64,000 nucleotides of DNA, taken from positions 42,364-106,363 of the forward strand of contig NZ_AZDB01000004.1 of the NCBI RefSeq assembly GCF_001434585.1, given 5' to 3'. Made by a program: the position numbers and the translations under genes. Of this stretch, positions 29,208 to 37,340 are shown piece by piece. The notes under the pieces are model-generated. The model did no database searches. It saw only the letters and a list, made by a program, of their open reading frames with translations, and was not told the origin of the DNA. The first letter of the stretch is position 1, and each line of letters opens with the position of its first letter. The DNA is from Companilactobacillus crustorum JCM 15951 (GTDB taxonomy: Bacteria > Bacillota > Bacilli > Lactobacillales > Lactobacillaceae).

Positions 29208-31517
29208 TTGACATTAATAAATTGGGAAAAGCGAAGTAATCCCACAAAAGAAGAGATAAATAAATTTGCTGAGGAAAAGCATCTTAGTCCAATTGTTGCT
29301 GAGTTGCTTTTAGAACGAGGGTTAACTGATCCAGCTGAAATTGAAACTTTCTTGCATAGCGATGCTAAAGAATTGCAAGATCCTTTTGGCTTGCATGATA
29401 TGGATAAAGCCTTAGAGTTGATTGACGAGGCGGTTGAGTCTGACGCTAAGATCGCAATTTATGGCGATTATGATGCTGATGGCGTAACAAGTACTTCAAT
29501 CATGAAATTAACTTTACAAAAATTGGGCAACAAACCAATTTTCTATATTCCAGATCGTTTTAAAGATGGCTATGGGCCTAATTTGGATCGCTATAAGTTT
29601 TTAGCGGACCAGGGTATTGATCTACTGATTACAGTTGATAATGGTGTTAGTGGTAAAGAACAAATTAAGTATATGAAGGACCGCGGTATTAAAGTTATCG
29701 TTACAGATCACCATGATTTACCTGCGGAATTGCCAGAAGCCGATGCTATCGTGCATCCGACGATTCCTGGTTCTGAGTATATTTGTCCTTATTTATCAGG
29801 TGCTGGTGTAGCCTTTAAGATAGCTGACGCTTTATTAGGCGACGAGGCAATGGATTTGATTGATTTGGCTGCTATTGGAACAATTGCTGATTCTGTGGCT
29901 CTCAAAGGCGAAAATCGAGTGATTGTAACTGAAGGTTTAAAACAGATGAAACAAGATCATCATGTTGGTCTGAGTGCTTTGCTTAAAAAATGCAAAGTGA
30001 AATTAAGTGGTCTTGATGAAGAAGAAATTGCCTTTAAAGTTGCACCTAGAATCAATGCTTTAGGTCGTTTGGAAAATGCTTCTTCTGGCGTGGAATTGTT
30101 AACCACTGGGGATGCCTCATTTGCTAAGGAAATTGTTGATGAAACCGAGGAAATTAACTCACGTCGTCAAGAGTTGGTTGCTGAAGCTTTTGCGGATGCC
30201 CAAACACAAATTGTCGCCCAAAAAGATAACGGAGTAATTGTTTTAAAAGGCAATGGATGGCATCAAGGCATTTTAGGGATTGTAGCCAGTCGGACAATGG
30301 ATCAAGAGAATAAACCGGTATTGGCAACTCAATTTGATGAGAATAGCGGCGTAATGAAGGGCTCAGGTAGAAGCCCAGAAGGATTTAACTTATTCACAGC
30401 TTTAGATAAGCATCGCGACTTATTTACTGCTTTTGGAGGACATGCTCAAGCCTGTGGATTTTCAATTGAGGAAGAGCAATTGGATAAATTGACCGAGTTG
30501 TTGCAAGCAGAACCAGCTGAACAAGGATTCGATCCCCATGCACCGGTCGTTAAAAAGTATGATTTGGACTTAACAATCGCTAATCTAAATCTTGATTTAA
30601 TTAAACAAATTCGACAATTAGCTCCGTTTGGAATGGGTAATCCTAAGCCAGTTATTAAGTTAAAAAATGTAGCTTTAACACAAGTTAAGTCGATCGGTAA
30701 AGATGGTTCTCACTTGAAAACTATGGTAGCTAATCAAGGTTATCAAATCGATGCGATTGGTTTTGGAATGTTTGAAAAAGCCCGTAGCCTTAATCCAGAG
30801 ATTTGTGATGTGTATGGTGAACTTGGTATTAACGAATGGGCAGGGCGTAAAAATTTACAATTAATGCTAGATGATTTTCAAATTTCACCACAGGCAGCAA
30901 AGATTGAAAGCTTAAAGAAGATTTATCTCGATTATCGTGATAAGCGACTTTCAACCGAGATCATGAATCATTTTGATGATATTGTCTTCTTTAACGAAAC
31001 ATATTATCAAGCAGCTAAGCGATCCAATGTGAAAGCTAAATTGATTCGTTACGATGAAGAATGCGATGGAAATAATATTCTAATCTATGATCGACCTCAC
31101 GATATTGAATTATTTAAGAATTTTATTAAAGAGAATAGAACTCAACATACGGCACTTTTTTTCCATACTGATTTGACAGCAAGATATCTTAAACCTGATA
31201 TGGAAAAGATGAAAACCTTGTTGAAATATCTTTATACGCATCAAAATATCACTGAAGATGGCATGGATTTGGTAGCAAATTACTTAAATTTGCAAAAAAC
31301 TGACGTTGATTTCTATTTAAAAGTGTTTTTTGAGTTAAATTTTGTTAAAATAGTAAATGGTTTTGTTGAAAAAGCTAATGCTTCACAACAACGTGAGTTG
31401 GCAGAATCTCCGACTTATTTGAAGAGATTACAACGCAATGATGTTGAAAAAATATTAATTGAATCCAACTTTGACGATCTTTTATCCTGGATGAGTGATT
31501 ACGATTGCCACTGTTAG
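29208..31517 (+). CDS. recJ: single-strand DNA-specific exonuclease RecJ
   Basis: 5'-3' single-strand exonuclease in recombination and mismatch/base-excision repair. Visible motifs are GDYDADGVTSTSI (near residue 84), the DHH motif in VTDHHDLPAELPEAD (near 165), DLAAIGTIADS and the DHHA1-domain GGHAQACGFS. A C-terminal extension of about 200 residues is typical of Lactobacillales RecJ. The start is uncertain: TTG 29208 follows GTAGGTGATGG; TTG 29190 is an in-frame alternative that adds six residues. apt follows 21 bases later, the common recJ-apt pair. Confidence 0.94.
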   Translation: MTLINWEKRSNPTKEEINKFAEEKHLSPIVAELLLERGLTDPAEIETFLHSDAKELQDPFGLHDMDKALELIDEAVESDAKIAIYGDYDADGVTSTSIMKLTLQKLGNKPIFYIPDRFKDGYGPNLDRYKFLADQGIDLLITVDNGVSGKEQIKYMKDRGIKVIVTDHHDLPAELPEADAIVHPTIPGSEYICPYLSGAGVAFKIADALLGDEAMDLIDLAAIGTIADSVALKGENRVIVTEGLKQMKQDHHVGLSALLKKCKVKLSGLDEEEIAFKVAPRINALGRLENASSGVELLTTGDASFAKEIVDETEEINSRRQELVAEAFADAQTQIVAQKDNGVIVLKGNGWHQGILGIVASRTMDQENKPVLATQFDENSGVMKGSGRSPEGFNLFTALDKHRDLFTAFGGHAQACGFSIEEEQLDKLTELLQAEPAEQGFDPHAPVVKKYDLDLTIANLNLDLIKQIRQLAPFGMGNPKPVIKLKNVALTQVKSIGKDGSHLKTMVANQGYQIDAIGFGMFEKARSLNPEICDVYGELGINEWAGRKNLQLMLDDFQISPQAAKIESLKKIYLDYRDKRLSTEIMNHFDDIVFFNETYYQAAKRSNVKAKLIRYDEECDGNNILIYDRPHDIELFKNFIKENRTQHTALFFHTDLTARYLKPDMEKMKTLLKYLYTHQNITEDGMDLVANYLNLQKTDVDFYLKVFFELNFVKIVNGFVEKANASQQRELAESPTYLKRLQRNDVEKILIESNFDDLLSWMSDYDCHC

Positions 31518-31538
31518 GTTGAATGGGGAATTTAAAAA

Positions 31539-32057
31539 ATGGATATTGATTTTAAGAAATATGTTGCTAATGTTCAAGATTTTCCAGAACCTGGTGTACT
31601 ATTTCGAGATATTTCACCATTAATGGCTGATGGTAAAGCATATGCTGCGGCAACCGATAAGATTGTTGAATATGCTAAGAGCCGTGGTGCAGAAATGATT
31701 GCAGGACCCGAAGCACGTGGTTTTATTGTTGGATGTCCAGTCGCATATAATATGGGAATTGGTTTTGCGCCTGCCCGTAAAAAAGGTAAGTTGCCTCGAG
31801 AAACAGTATCAGTTTCATATGATCTTGAGTATGGTCAAGCATCATTATATATGCAAAAAGATGCTATTAAACCAGGTCAAAAAGTTCTAGTTGTTGACGA
31901 TTTAATGGCAACCGGCGGTACTTTGGCAGCAACAATTAAGTTGATTGAAAAATTAGGTGGTATCGTTGTCGGTACAGCCTTCTTGATTGAATTAACTGAT
32001 TTGCACGGACGTGATAAAATAAAAGGGTATGATATGTTTACTCTTATGCAATATTAA
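31539..32057 (+). CDS. apt: adenine phosphoribosyltransferase
   Basis: Salvages adenine with PRPP to give AMP. The 172 aa length is normal. The PRPP-binding signature [12 protein letters not shown] is at residues 116-127, and the family-specific [15 protein letters not shown] and [15 protein letters not shown] blocks are present. The start ATG follows TGGGGAATTTAAAAA. It is the second gene of the recJ-apt unit; a small hairpin and tRNA-Ser follow closely. Confidence 0.97.
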   Translation: MDIDFKKYVANVQDFPEPGVLFRDISPLMADGKAYAAATDKIVEYAKSRGAEMIAGPEARGFIVGCPVAYNMGIGFAPARKKGKLPRETVSVSYDLEYGQASLYMQKDAIKPGQKVLVVDDLMATGGTLAATIKLIEKLGGIVVGTAFLIELTDLHGRDKIKGYDMFTLMQY

Positions 32058-32065
32058 TTTAAAAT

Positions 32066-32086
32066 AGACTTGAGTGATTCAAGTCT
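32066..32086 (+). terminator. hairpin between apt and tRNA-Ser
   Basis: Perfect 8-bp stem AGACTTGA/TCAAGTCT with loop GTGAT, eight bases before the tRNA. The following sequence TATCTAT is a poor U-tract, so it may be a weak terminator or a processing signal. Confidence 0.4.
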
Positions 32087-32093
32087 TATCTAT

Positions 32094-32182
32094 GGTGAGT
32101 TGGCAGAGTGGTAATGCACCGGACTCGAAATCCGGCGAACCCGTTATACGCGGGCGCGCAGGTTCAAATCCTGTACTCACCT
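32094..32182 (+). tRNA. tRNA-Ser (anticodon CGA)
   Basis: Cloverleaf seen directly: 7-bp acceptor GGTGAGT/ACTCACC, D arm, anticodon stem CCGGA/TCCGG with loop CTCGAAA (anticodon CGA, reads UCG), a long class II variable arm and T arm with TTCAAAT. No CCA is encoded. The base after the acceptor stem (32182) is T, so the discriminator is U73 rather than the G73 usual for bacterial tRNA-Ser. This base is also the first base of the adjoining integrase relic. Confidence 0.93.
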
Positions 32183-32561
32183 TATATAGCTAATTTTAGA
32201 ACATCTGGTGATGTTCTATTTTTTTGCCTTAGAAGTTCTGATACATATTTAATCTGGAACACCTTTGAATAATAATAAGAGGCTAGAGTGTGTCTTAATC
32301 CGTTTAATGCAGTTTGTATCAGTTGAATTTTTTTGTTAATAGATTTAAAAACGGTATTTTCGGGATCACAATATTTATTTTTTAATTTCCATTCAATTGG
32401 CTTTTTTTATTGTTTCAAAATAACTGACAATTCGGGTAGTAAGGGGATTGTTCTAACTGAACTGGGAGTTTTGGTTGGCGAAACTATTTTTTAGTATCTT
32501 GATAATCATAAATAGTTTTGACGTGTATTTCTTGCTTTTTGAAGTTGACATTATTCCAATC
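32182..32561 (-). pseudogene. degraded tyrosine recombinase (integrase), C-terminal part
   Basis: On the minus strand, starting at 32561, conceptual translation gives DWNNVNFKKQEIHVKTIYDY, then after a frameshift near 32489 TKTPSSVRTIPLLPELSVIL, an in-frame TAA at 32409-32407, and NGLRHTLASYYYSK followed by IKYVSELLRQK. This follows the order of the catalytic domain of phage/ICE tyrosine integrases. The HxxRH box has lost its first His (NGLRH), the LGH box reads LRQ, and no catalytic Tyr follows. The reading frame ends at a TAA that touches the tRNA-Ser 3' end, the normal place for an integrase next to its att site. The start of the gene is gone. This is a relic of an integrative element. Confidence 0.85.
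32197..32225 (+). terminator. terminator after tRNA-Ser
   Basis: Perfect 9-bp stem TAGAACATC/GATGTTCTA with TGGT loop followed by seven T residues. It lies inside the former integrase C-terminus. Confidence 0.9.
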
Positions 32562-32576
32562 AAATATTTAAATACG

Positions 32577-32620
32577 AAAATAGTTAATGACTTTTTGCAT
32601 TATAGTCATTAGCTATTTTT
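32577..32620 (+). terminator. hairpin terminator, sister of the one at 45285
   Basis: AAAATAGTTAATGACT pairs with AGTCATTAGCTATTTT. The core and loop resemble the hairpin at 45285-45328, with a compensating difference in the lower stem. No gene now reads into it on the plus strand. It may act on either strand. Confidence 0.6.
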
Positions 32621-32679
32621 ATATAGATTTAAATTTTATTGTTGCTACAAACATAAGGTTAATAATATCAATTAATACA

Positions 32680-32862
32680 CCAATCTGGAACGGAGCCAGG
32701 ATAGTCTCAGCCATGAAATTATTCTTAGCTGGCGATTTTTGCCGGCTTAGAATAAGACTCGTTTTGGAAACAATTTGAACTTCAATTGATTTCAAACGAC
32801 GTCCATGGCGTTCCAGACTATTCCTAGCGCAGTGGAAGATGGAATCCTTCAATCTCCACGTT
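32680..32862 (-). repeat. large structured inverted-repeat element, copy B (possible ncRNA)
   Basis: Read on the minus strand this is homologous to copy A at 23290-23448. Shared single-stranded blocks are CTGGAACGC, TCAATTGAAGTTC and CTAAGC. Stems correspond but differ in paired positions: GCCATG/CATGGC here against GCTGTG/CACAGC in A; TTATTCT/AGAATAA against TTGTCC/GGACAA; outer ATAGTCT/AGACTAT against ATATGGAC/GTCCATAT. A further hairpin GTGGAGATTGAA/TCCATCTTCCAC adjoins at 32832-32859. Short reading frames across it on both strands are not credible genes. Element type is unknown. The 32621-32679 sequence shows nothing else. Confidence 0.72.
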
Positions 32863-32892
32863 TTAACCAAGTATAAATAAGGGCTATTCAAA

Positions 32893-33378
32893 TTAATTTA
32901 AAATCACAACTCCTAAAGTTAAGTAAGTAGCAAATAAAATCCAAAGCATATATGGAATTAATAAATAACTAGCCAATTTACTAACTTTGTAAAATTCGAC
33001 AATGCACAAAAGTACAATTAAATCTAAGAAGATAATAATTATCAATCCTATGAAATAAAATTGATTGAAGAATACGATTGACCAAATAAAATTTAAAAGT
33101 AACTGTAGCCAGAATAATAAAGTGGGATTAAATGAAAATTTTATGCGGGATTTATTAGAAATTATAATAATATACCCAGCAACAGCAATCATAAGATAGA
33201 GCAGGGGCCAGACAATTCCAAATAAATAGTCAGGCGGGGATAATGGTGGCAGATTTAAGGCATTGTACTTTAATTTTATATTGCCAGCAAAGACTGAGGA
33301 TAGCATTCCTAACAGTTCAATCAGAACAATAAAGAAGATCAATTTGAGAGCATTGCTTTTAATAGATAATTTACCCAT
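32893..33378 (-). CDS. tspO: TspO/MBR family tryptophan-rich sensory protein
   Basis: Small membrane protein of the TspO/peripheral benzodiazepine receptor family, which binds porphyrins and related ligands. The 161 aa product has about five membrane helices. Family markers are LNLPPLSPPDYLFGIVWPLLYL (with the W-P core of the motif) and LQLLLNFIWSIVFFNQFYFI. The start ATG is preceded on the minus strand by AAGGAGGATACTTGTT. No physiological role is shown by context: it lies beside copy B of the structured element and is divergent from the next operon. Confidence 0.88.
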   Translation of the reverse strand: MGKLSIKSNALKLIFFIVLIELLGMLSSVFAGNIKLKYNALNLPPLSPPDYLFGIVWPLLYLMIAVAGYIIIISNKSRIKFSFNPTLLFWLQLLLNFIWSIVFFNQFYFIGLIIIIFLDLIVLLCIVEFYKVSKLASYLLIPYMLWILFATYLTLGVVILN

Positions 33379-33492
33379 AACAAGTATCCTCCTTAATTAG
33401 TGATTTATTTAATTATATCCGGATACCAGTAAGATACTCAATTTTTTTGGTAATTTGGTAATATAATTCGATTTAGTGGCAAATGGATTAAT

Positions 33493-33711
33493 TTGGTAAG
33501 TGATGGCGAAGAAGTAACTTATGGAAAATCGCCAAAAAAATCAGTAAATACTGGAGTAGTTACCACCAAGAATAGTTCTATGGTTTTCTTAGCCCAAGAG
33601 TATGTTCTGCATGATGCTTATAATCTCAGAACTTTATCAATGTTGAAATCGGAAGCTCAGAAAAAATTTGGCAACGATTTAGAGGGAGTTCGAAACATCT
33701 ACTTCGATTAG
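33493..33711 (+). CDS. uncharacterised small protein, start uncertain
   Basis: A 72-codon frame from TTG 33493, open back to 33454 without an ATG. The product is hydrophilic, with no signal peptide or membrane segment, and I do not recognise a family. A TATAAT sits at 33462-33467, so initiation at TTG 33493 is possible, but the ribosome binding site is weak. The sequence has gene-like composition and ends 12 bases before a TauE-type transporter gene with which it probably forms an operon. It may also be the remaining 3' end of a longer gene that lost its start. Confidence 0.45.
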   Translation: MVSDGEEVTYGKSPKKSVNTGVVTTKNSSMVFLAQEYVLHDAYNLRTLSMLKSEAQKKFGNDLEGVRNIYFD

Positions 33712-33723
33712 AAACGGGGAATT

Positions 33724-34605
33724 ATGATGCTAATTATTTTATTAGGTGCGATCATTATCGTTAATTTAATTTATATTTTTATGTTAGGTAAAGATCTTTG
33801 GAAACATAAAGATGAAGTTATGAAAGAACCGGCTAGTAATATTTGGACGCCAATTTCACAAATAGTAATTTATTTTTTATCCACGTTTGGTATTTCAGAT
33901 TTTGCGATTTCGACAGCCTTGTATCCAAAGGCTAAATGGGTTTCTATGAAAAAATTACCAGGAACTTTAAATACTCAATGCGTTATTCCGGTGTTTGTCA
34001 TGTCCTTAGCTTATATTACTAATATTTCTGTAGGAATTAAGACCTTATTAGTTTGTATAGTTTGTCAAGTTGTAGGTGCTTATATTGGACCACGTTTTGT
34101 TGTTAAATTATCGGAAAGAGTTATTAGAAATTTTGTGATAGTTGGTTTATTAGTTGCGACGGCGCTGATTTTGGGTGGTAAATTTGGTATTATTCCATCA
34201 AATGGAACGGCAACAGAACTTTATGGATGGAAATTAGTTTTGACAGGAATTTTGATGTTCGCTTATGGAGCATTGAATAATATTGGAATCGGTTCGTATG
34301 CTTTAACGATGGCTACCGTTTATGCAATGGGTTTAAATCCGGTTGCTGCTTTTCCTATTATGATGGGCGGAGCTACTTTTTCAGTTTCAATAGGTAGTAT
34401 GCAATTTATTAAACTAAATGATTATTCAAGAAAAATTACAATGTTTTCAGTATTTGGAATTATCGGAGTATTAATTGCCGTCTTTTTAGTAAAGAGTTTA
34501 AATACGTCTGTATTGCAATGGATTGTTGTGCTGGTTCTATTATATTCAGCAGTATCACTTTATTTAGGAAATAAAACAGAAGCCAAGAAAACCGAGGAGA
34601 TCTAG
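33724..34605 (+). CDS. TauE/SafE family membrane transporter (putative anion exporter)
   Basis: Integral membrane protein of 293 aa with about eight to nine hydrophobic helices, of the TauE/SafE (DUF81) family often annotated as sulfite or sulfonate exporters. Seen features are the first-half helix with QIVIYFLSTFGISDFAIST and the second-half GILMFAYGALNNIGIGSYALTMA, matching the internal pseudo-repeat of the family. The start ATG 33724 (or 33727) follows ACGGGGAATT. The ornithine cyclodeaminase-like gene starts two bases after its stop, so the two are surely co-transcribed. Substrate not known. Confidence 0.8.
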   Translation: MMLIILLGAIIIVNLIYIFMLGKDLWKHKDEVMKEPASNIWTPISQIVIYFLSTFGISDFAISTALYPKAKWVSMKKLPGTLNTQCVIPVFVMSLAYITNISVGIKTLLVCIVCQVVGAYIGPRFVVKLSERVIRNFVIVGLLVATALILGGKFGIIPSNGTATELYGWKLVLTGILMFAYGALNNIGIGSYALTMATVYAMGLNPVAAFPIMMGGATFSVSIGSMQFIKLNDYSRKITMFSVFGIIGVLIAVFLVKSLNTSVLQWIVVLVLLYSAVSLYLGNKTEAKKTEEI

Positions 34606-34607
34606 CT

Positions 34608-35597
34608 ATGATTTATTTAACAAAAGATGATATAAAGAAAGTATTCTCAATGCGCGAGGCGCTTGATGCCGATAAAGAGGCCTTGAGCTGGTATTCTAAA
34701 GGCGAAGCAAATATTCCTTTAAGAACCAATATTGATATTCCTGAATATAATGGACAAAGTCTTTATATGCCGGGATATGTTGGTGGAGAAAATCCGGCTT
34801 TAGGAATGAAGATAGTTTCAGTTTATCCTGATAACATAAAACATGATTTGCCAAGTGTGCCCGCTACAATGGTAGTTTTAGATCCAAAGACAGGGATCGT
34901 TAAGGCTATCTTGGATGGAACCTATTTAACACAATTAAGAACTGGGGCATTCCAAGGATTAGCAACCGAATTATTATCAAATGAAGATGCTAAAACAGCA
35001 TTGTTAATTGGTACGGGTGGTCAAGGTATGGCGCAGTTAGAGGCTATGCTAACGGTAAGAAATCTAGAAAAAGTATATGTTTTTGATATTGATAAATCTA
35101 GAGCAAAAGATTTTTGCGACCAAGCTCGGAATAACTTCAAAAATAAATTCAATACAATTTTTGAAAGCGTCGATAACGTTAATGATGTTTCAGAAATGGT
35201 TGATATTATTACTACGGTTACAACTTCAAGAAAAGCCACTTTTGATGGTTCTAAAATAAAAAAAGGCGTTCATATCAACGGAGTAGGAGCATATACACCA
35301 GAAATGTGTGAGATTCCTTCCTCAGCTTTGATTAATGCTGATGAAATCTATTTTGATACGATGGACGGAGTGCTAGCTGAGGCTGGAGATATTATTCAGC
35401 CAATGAATAAAAATCTTCTAAAAAACGATAATATTAATGGTGAATTAGGACAGTTAATTAATGGAAATATATCAGGAAGAAAAAGTGAAGATGATATTAC
35501 CATTTTTAAAACGGTAGGTACAGCTGCGCTAGATGTTATAGTAGCTGATAGAATAGTAAAGCGAGCACTTGTTGAAAATAGCGTTGTAGAAATTTGA
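34608..35597 (+). CDS. ornithine cyclodeaminase / mu-crystallin family dehydrogenase
   Basis: NAD(P)-dependent enzyme of the OCD/mu-crystallin family, 329 aa. Seen are the N-terminal MREALDADKEALSWYSKGEA segment, VVLDPKTGIVKAILDGTYLTQLRTGA with the substrate-binding Lys/Arg pattern, and the Rossmann motif LLIGTGGQGMAQLEAM near residue 125. Members include ornithine cyclodeaminase, alanine dehydrogenase and ketimine reductases, so the exact substrate cannot be told from sequence. The start ATG follows GAGGAGATCTAGCT. Its tight link to the exporter gene suggests that product and exporter share a pathway; that is an inference. Confidence 0.85.
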   Translation: MIYLTKDDIKKVFSMREALDADKEALSWYSKGEANIPLRTNIDIPEYNGQSLYMPGYVGGENPALGMKIVSVYPDNIKHDLPSVPATMVVLDPKTGIVKAILDGTYLTQLRTGAFQGLATELLSNEDAKTALLIGTGGQGMAQLEAMLTVRNLEKVYVFDIDKSRAKDFCDQARNNFKNKFNTIFESVDNVNDVSEMVDIITTVTTSRKATFDGSKIKKGVHINGVGAYTPEMCEIPSSALINADEIYFDTMDGVLAEAGDIIQPMNKNLLKNDNINGELGQLINGNISGRKSEDDITIFKTVGTAALDVIVADRIVKRALVENSVVEI

Positions 35598-35663
35598 TTT
35601 TTTCTATAATAATTATTGAATCAAGATATAGTAATTTTATATATTATTTTAAAAAAAATAAAA

Positions 35664-35686
35664 AATCCACTGGGTAGGTGGCTTTT
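35664..35686 (+). terminator. weak terminator after the OCD-family gene
   Basis: Short stem CCAC/GTGG with a seven-base loop followed by CTTTTT. The rest of the 35598-35850 gap is AT-rich, and nothing else is recognised. Confidence 0.35.
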
Positions 35687-35850
35687 TCGTGTTAGAAGGG
35701 TTAGTTAATAGAAGAATCGTACTAATGAGAATTTAGATACGTTTATTGCATATTTTGGGTTTCTTCTAACAAGCTTATTATATTACAATACTAATAAAAA
35801 AGTAGTGCTTTTTTTAAAAAAATTATATGAAAACGTTTTTGAATGATATA

Positions 35851-36618
35851 TTAATTTTTTTCATGATGCTGATTTTCCTTTAGACGTTCGATTTCTTGTC
35901 GCAATTTATGGTTATCTTTTTCAAGATTATCAAGCTTAAGGATAATTTTATCCAGCTTATCATCGCTTTTAATAGTATTCTCACTCGTTACGTAACTAGT
36001 AATAGTACTAGTTAACGTACCGATAAAGCCAATTCCAATAATCATAAGGGAAATAGCAGCCAGACGACCCGCTAGTGTTTTAGGAGCGACATCGCCATAT
36101 CCAACAGTTGAGGCAGTAACAATTGCCCACCAAAAAGAATTGCTTAGTGAAACGTCTTCGGCCAAAGAGTAAGTGATAGCTGCAGTTATTAAGACAATTC
36201 CCCAAATAATGATCAGATAAATAAAACCGTTTATTTTGAAGAACTTTTTAGCGTTCTTTTGCAGTTTACCGGCAGTACCAACGAATCTAATTAAAGTAAA
36301 TACTTTAGCAAAGCGAATGACATTCATAACGCGAAAAATTCTAAAGGCATTAAAAATAGTGTTGAATGGTAGAATAGCTAGCAAATCTACGATGTTATGA
36401 CGAAAGAATCGTGATTTATTTTTAGCTAAATAAAGTCTGCCAAAATAATCAAAGGCAAAGATTAAAAGTGTGATAATATCGATTTCAATATAAGGCGATC
36501 TGGTAACGTTAAAACCGGGTATATAATTGAGAACCAAAATCATTAATGAAGCTAGCCCGGCTAAAACAATTACTAAATAATAGCTGTTCGAATGTAAAAA
36601 TTTATGAAATTTTTTCAT
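35851..36618 (-). CDS. voltage-gated-type potassium channel, 6-TM
   Basis: Ion channel of 255 aa with six membrane segments, a charged S4-like helix (FRIFRVMNVIRFAKVFTLIRF, arginines at regular spacing) and a pore loop with the K+ selectivity filter TVGYGD at residues 171-176. The C-terminal 45 residues form a predicted coiled coil (LDKIILKLDNLEKDNHKL region), probably a tetramerisation helix. A paralogue with the same layout is at 47457-48236 on the same strand. No ribosome binding site stands out: the start ATG is preceded on the minus strand by TTGATAAAAAATG. Membrane potential or K+ homeostasis is the likely role. Confidence 0.88.
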   Translation of the reverse strand: MKKFHKFLHSNSYYLVIVLAGLASLMILVLNYIPGFNVTRSPYIEIDIITLLIFAFDYFGRLYLAKNKSRFFRHNIVDLLAILPFNTIFNAFRIFRVMNVIRFAKVFTLIRFVGTAGKLQKNAKKFFKINGFIYLIIIWGIVLITAAITYSLAEDVSLSNSFWWAIVTASTVGYGDVAPKTLAGRLAAISLMIIGIGFIGTLTSTITSYVTSENTIKSDDKLDKIILKLDNLEKDNHKLRQEIERLKENQHHEKN

Positions 36619-36696
36619 TTTTTATCAATCCCATTAGTAAGATGTTTTAACTGTAATATAGCACTAACGGGGAAAGTTCGTTTCATTAAAAATATT

Positions 36697-37218
36697 TTAG
36701 CGTTTAGATTTTTGATAGCCAGCATTGATGGCATCTTGTTCAGAACTAAAGTAAACAGCATGGCTAGATTTTATATTGTAGCTTTGTTGCCCAGGAACAT
36801 GATAAATCTTTGAAAGAGAGTTACCAATGATCCAACCTTTACTGGTAGTTGTATCGACAGTAGGCGTATCAACAGAAGTGGAAGGGGTAGTTGATGTTTT
36901 GAATGTATTAGTAGTTAAGTAATTAGAGCTGACCCATTCATTCGTAGCTACGCGATAATATGTGAATCCGTCATTACCGGAAATAGTTCTGTCGAAATAC
37001 CATGAGCTATTGGGCGATAAAGCACGATTAGTTATGTTATATAGAATGTTTTCATTCAAACCTTTTAGGTAAGCAACCTGATTGGTAGTAACCGCACCTT
37101 GGGTACCATAATTTATTTTTCCGAGGGTTGTGGTATTAGCACTTGCAACTGTAGGGAAGATAGAACCTACTAATAAAAGGGCTGAAGTTAACACCCCAGA
37201 AATGAGACTTTTTTTCAT
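36697..37218 (-). CDS. secreted protein with SLAP-like domain and Ada-like C-terminal module
   Basis: A 173 aa exported protein. The signal peptide (1-27) has a Lys-rich start, a hydrophobic core and VASA-N as the likely cleavage site. Residues 35-105 resemble S-layer-associated repeats of lactobacilli (alternating Tyr/Trp with short strands, as in WVSSNYLTTN). A Ser/Thr-rich linker leads to IIGNSLSKIYHVPGQQSY and the FSSEQDAINAGY ending, a small module also found at the C-terminus of secreted nucleases. The role is unknown. The start follows AGGAGGAAATAAAT on the minus strand. No LPxTG motif is present. Confidence 0.8.
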   Translation of the reverse strand: MKKSLISGVLTSALLLVGSIFPTVASANTTTLGKINYGTQGAVTTNQVAYLKGLNENILYNITNRALSPNSSWYFDRTISGNDGFTYYRVATNEWVSSNYLTTNTFKTSTTPSTSVDTPTVDTTTSKGWIIGNSLSKIYHVPGQQSYNIKSSHAVYFSSEQDAINAGYQKSKR

Positions 37219-37340
37219 ATTTATTTCCTCCTAAAAACCTTTGTATAAATATAATTATATCAAAGAATCTTTTATTAACATGCTATTCTTGCGCATATGA
37301 TAAACTATTTATCGATGATTCATTGTTGAAAGGGGCAAAT

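Noticed and set aside
32587..32891. Open frames of 63 and 90 codons on opposite strands
   Set aside because: Both read through the structured element copy B and a terminator hairpin; no ribosome binding site and no family resemblance.
32182..35600. Calling the whole stretch right of tRNA-Ser a genomic island with defined ends
   Set aside because: Only the integrase relic was found; no direct repeat of the tRNA 3' end could be seen as a right boundary.
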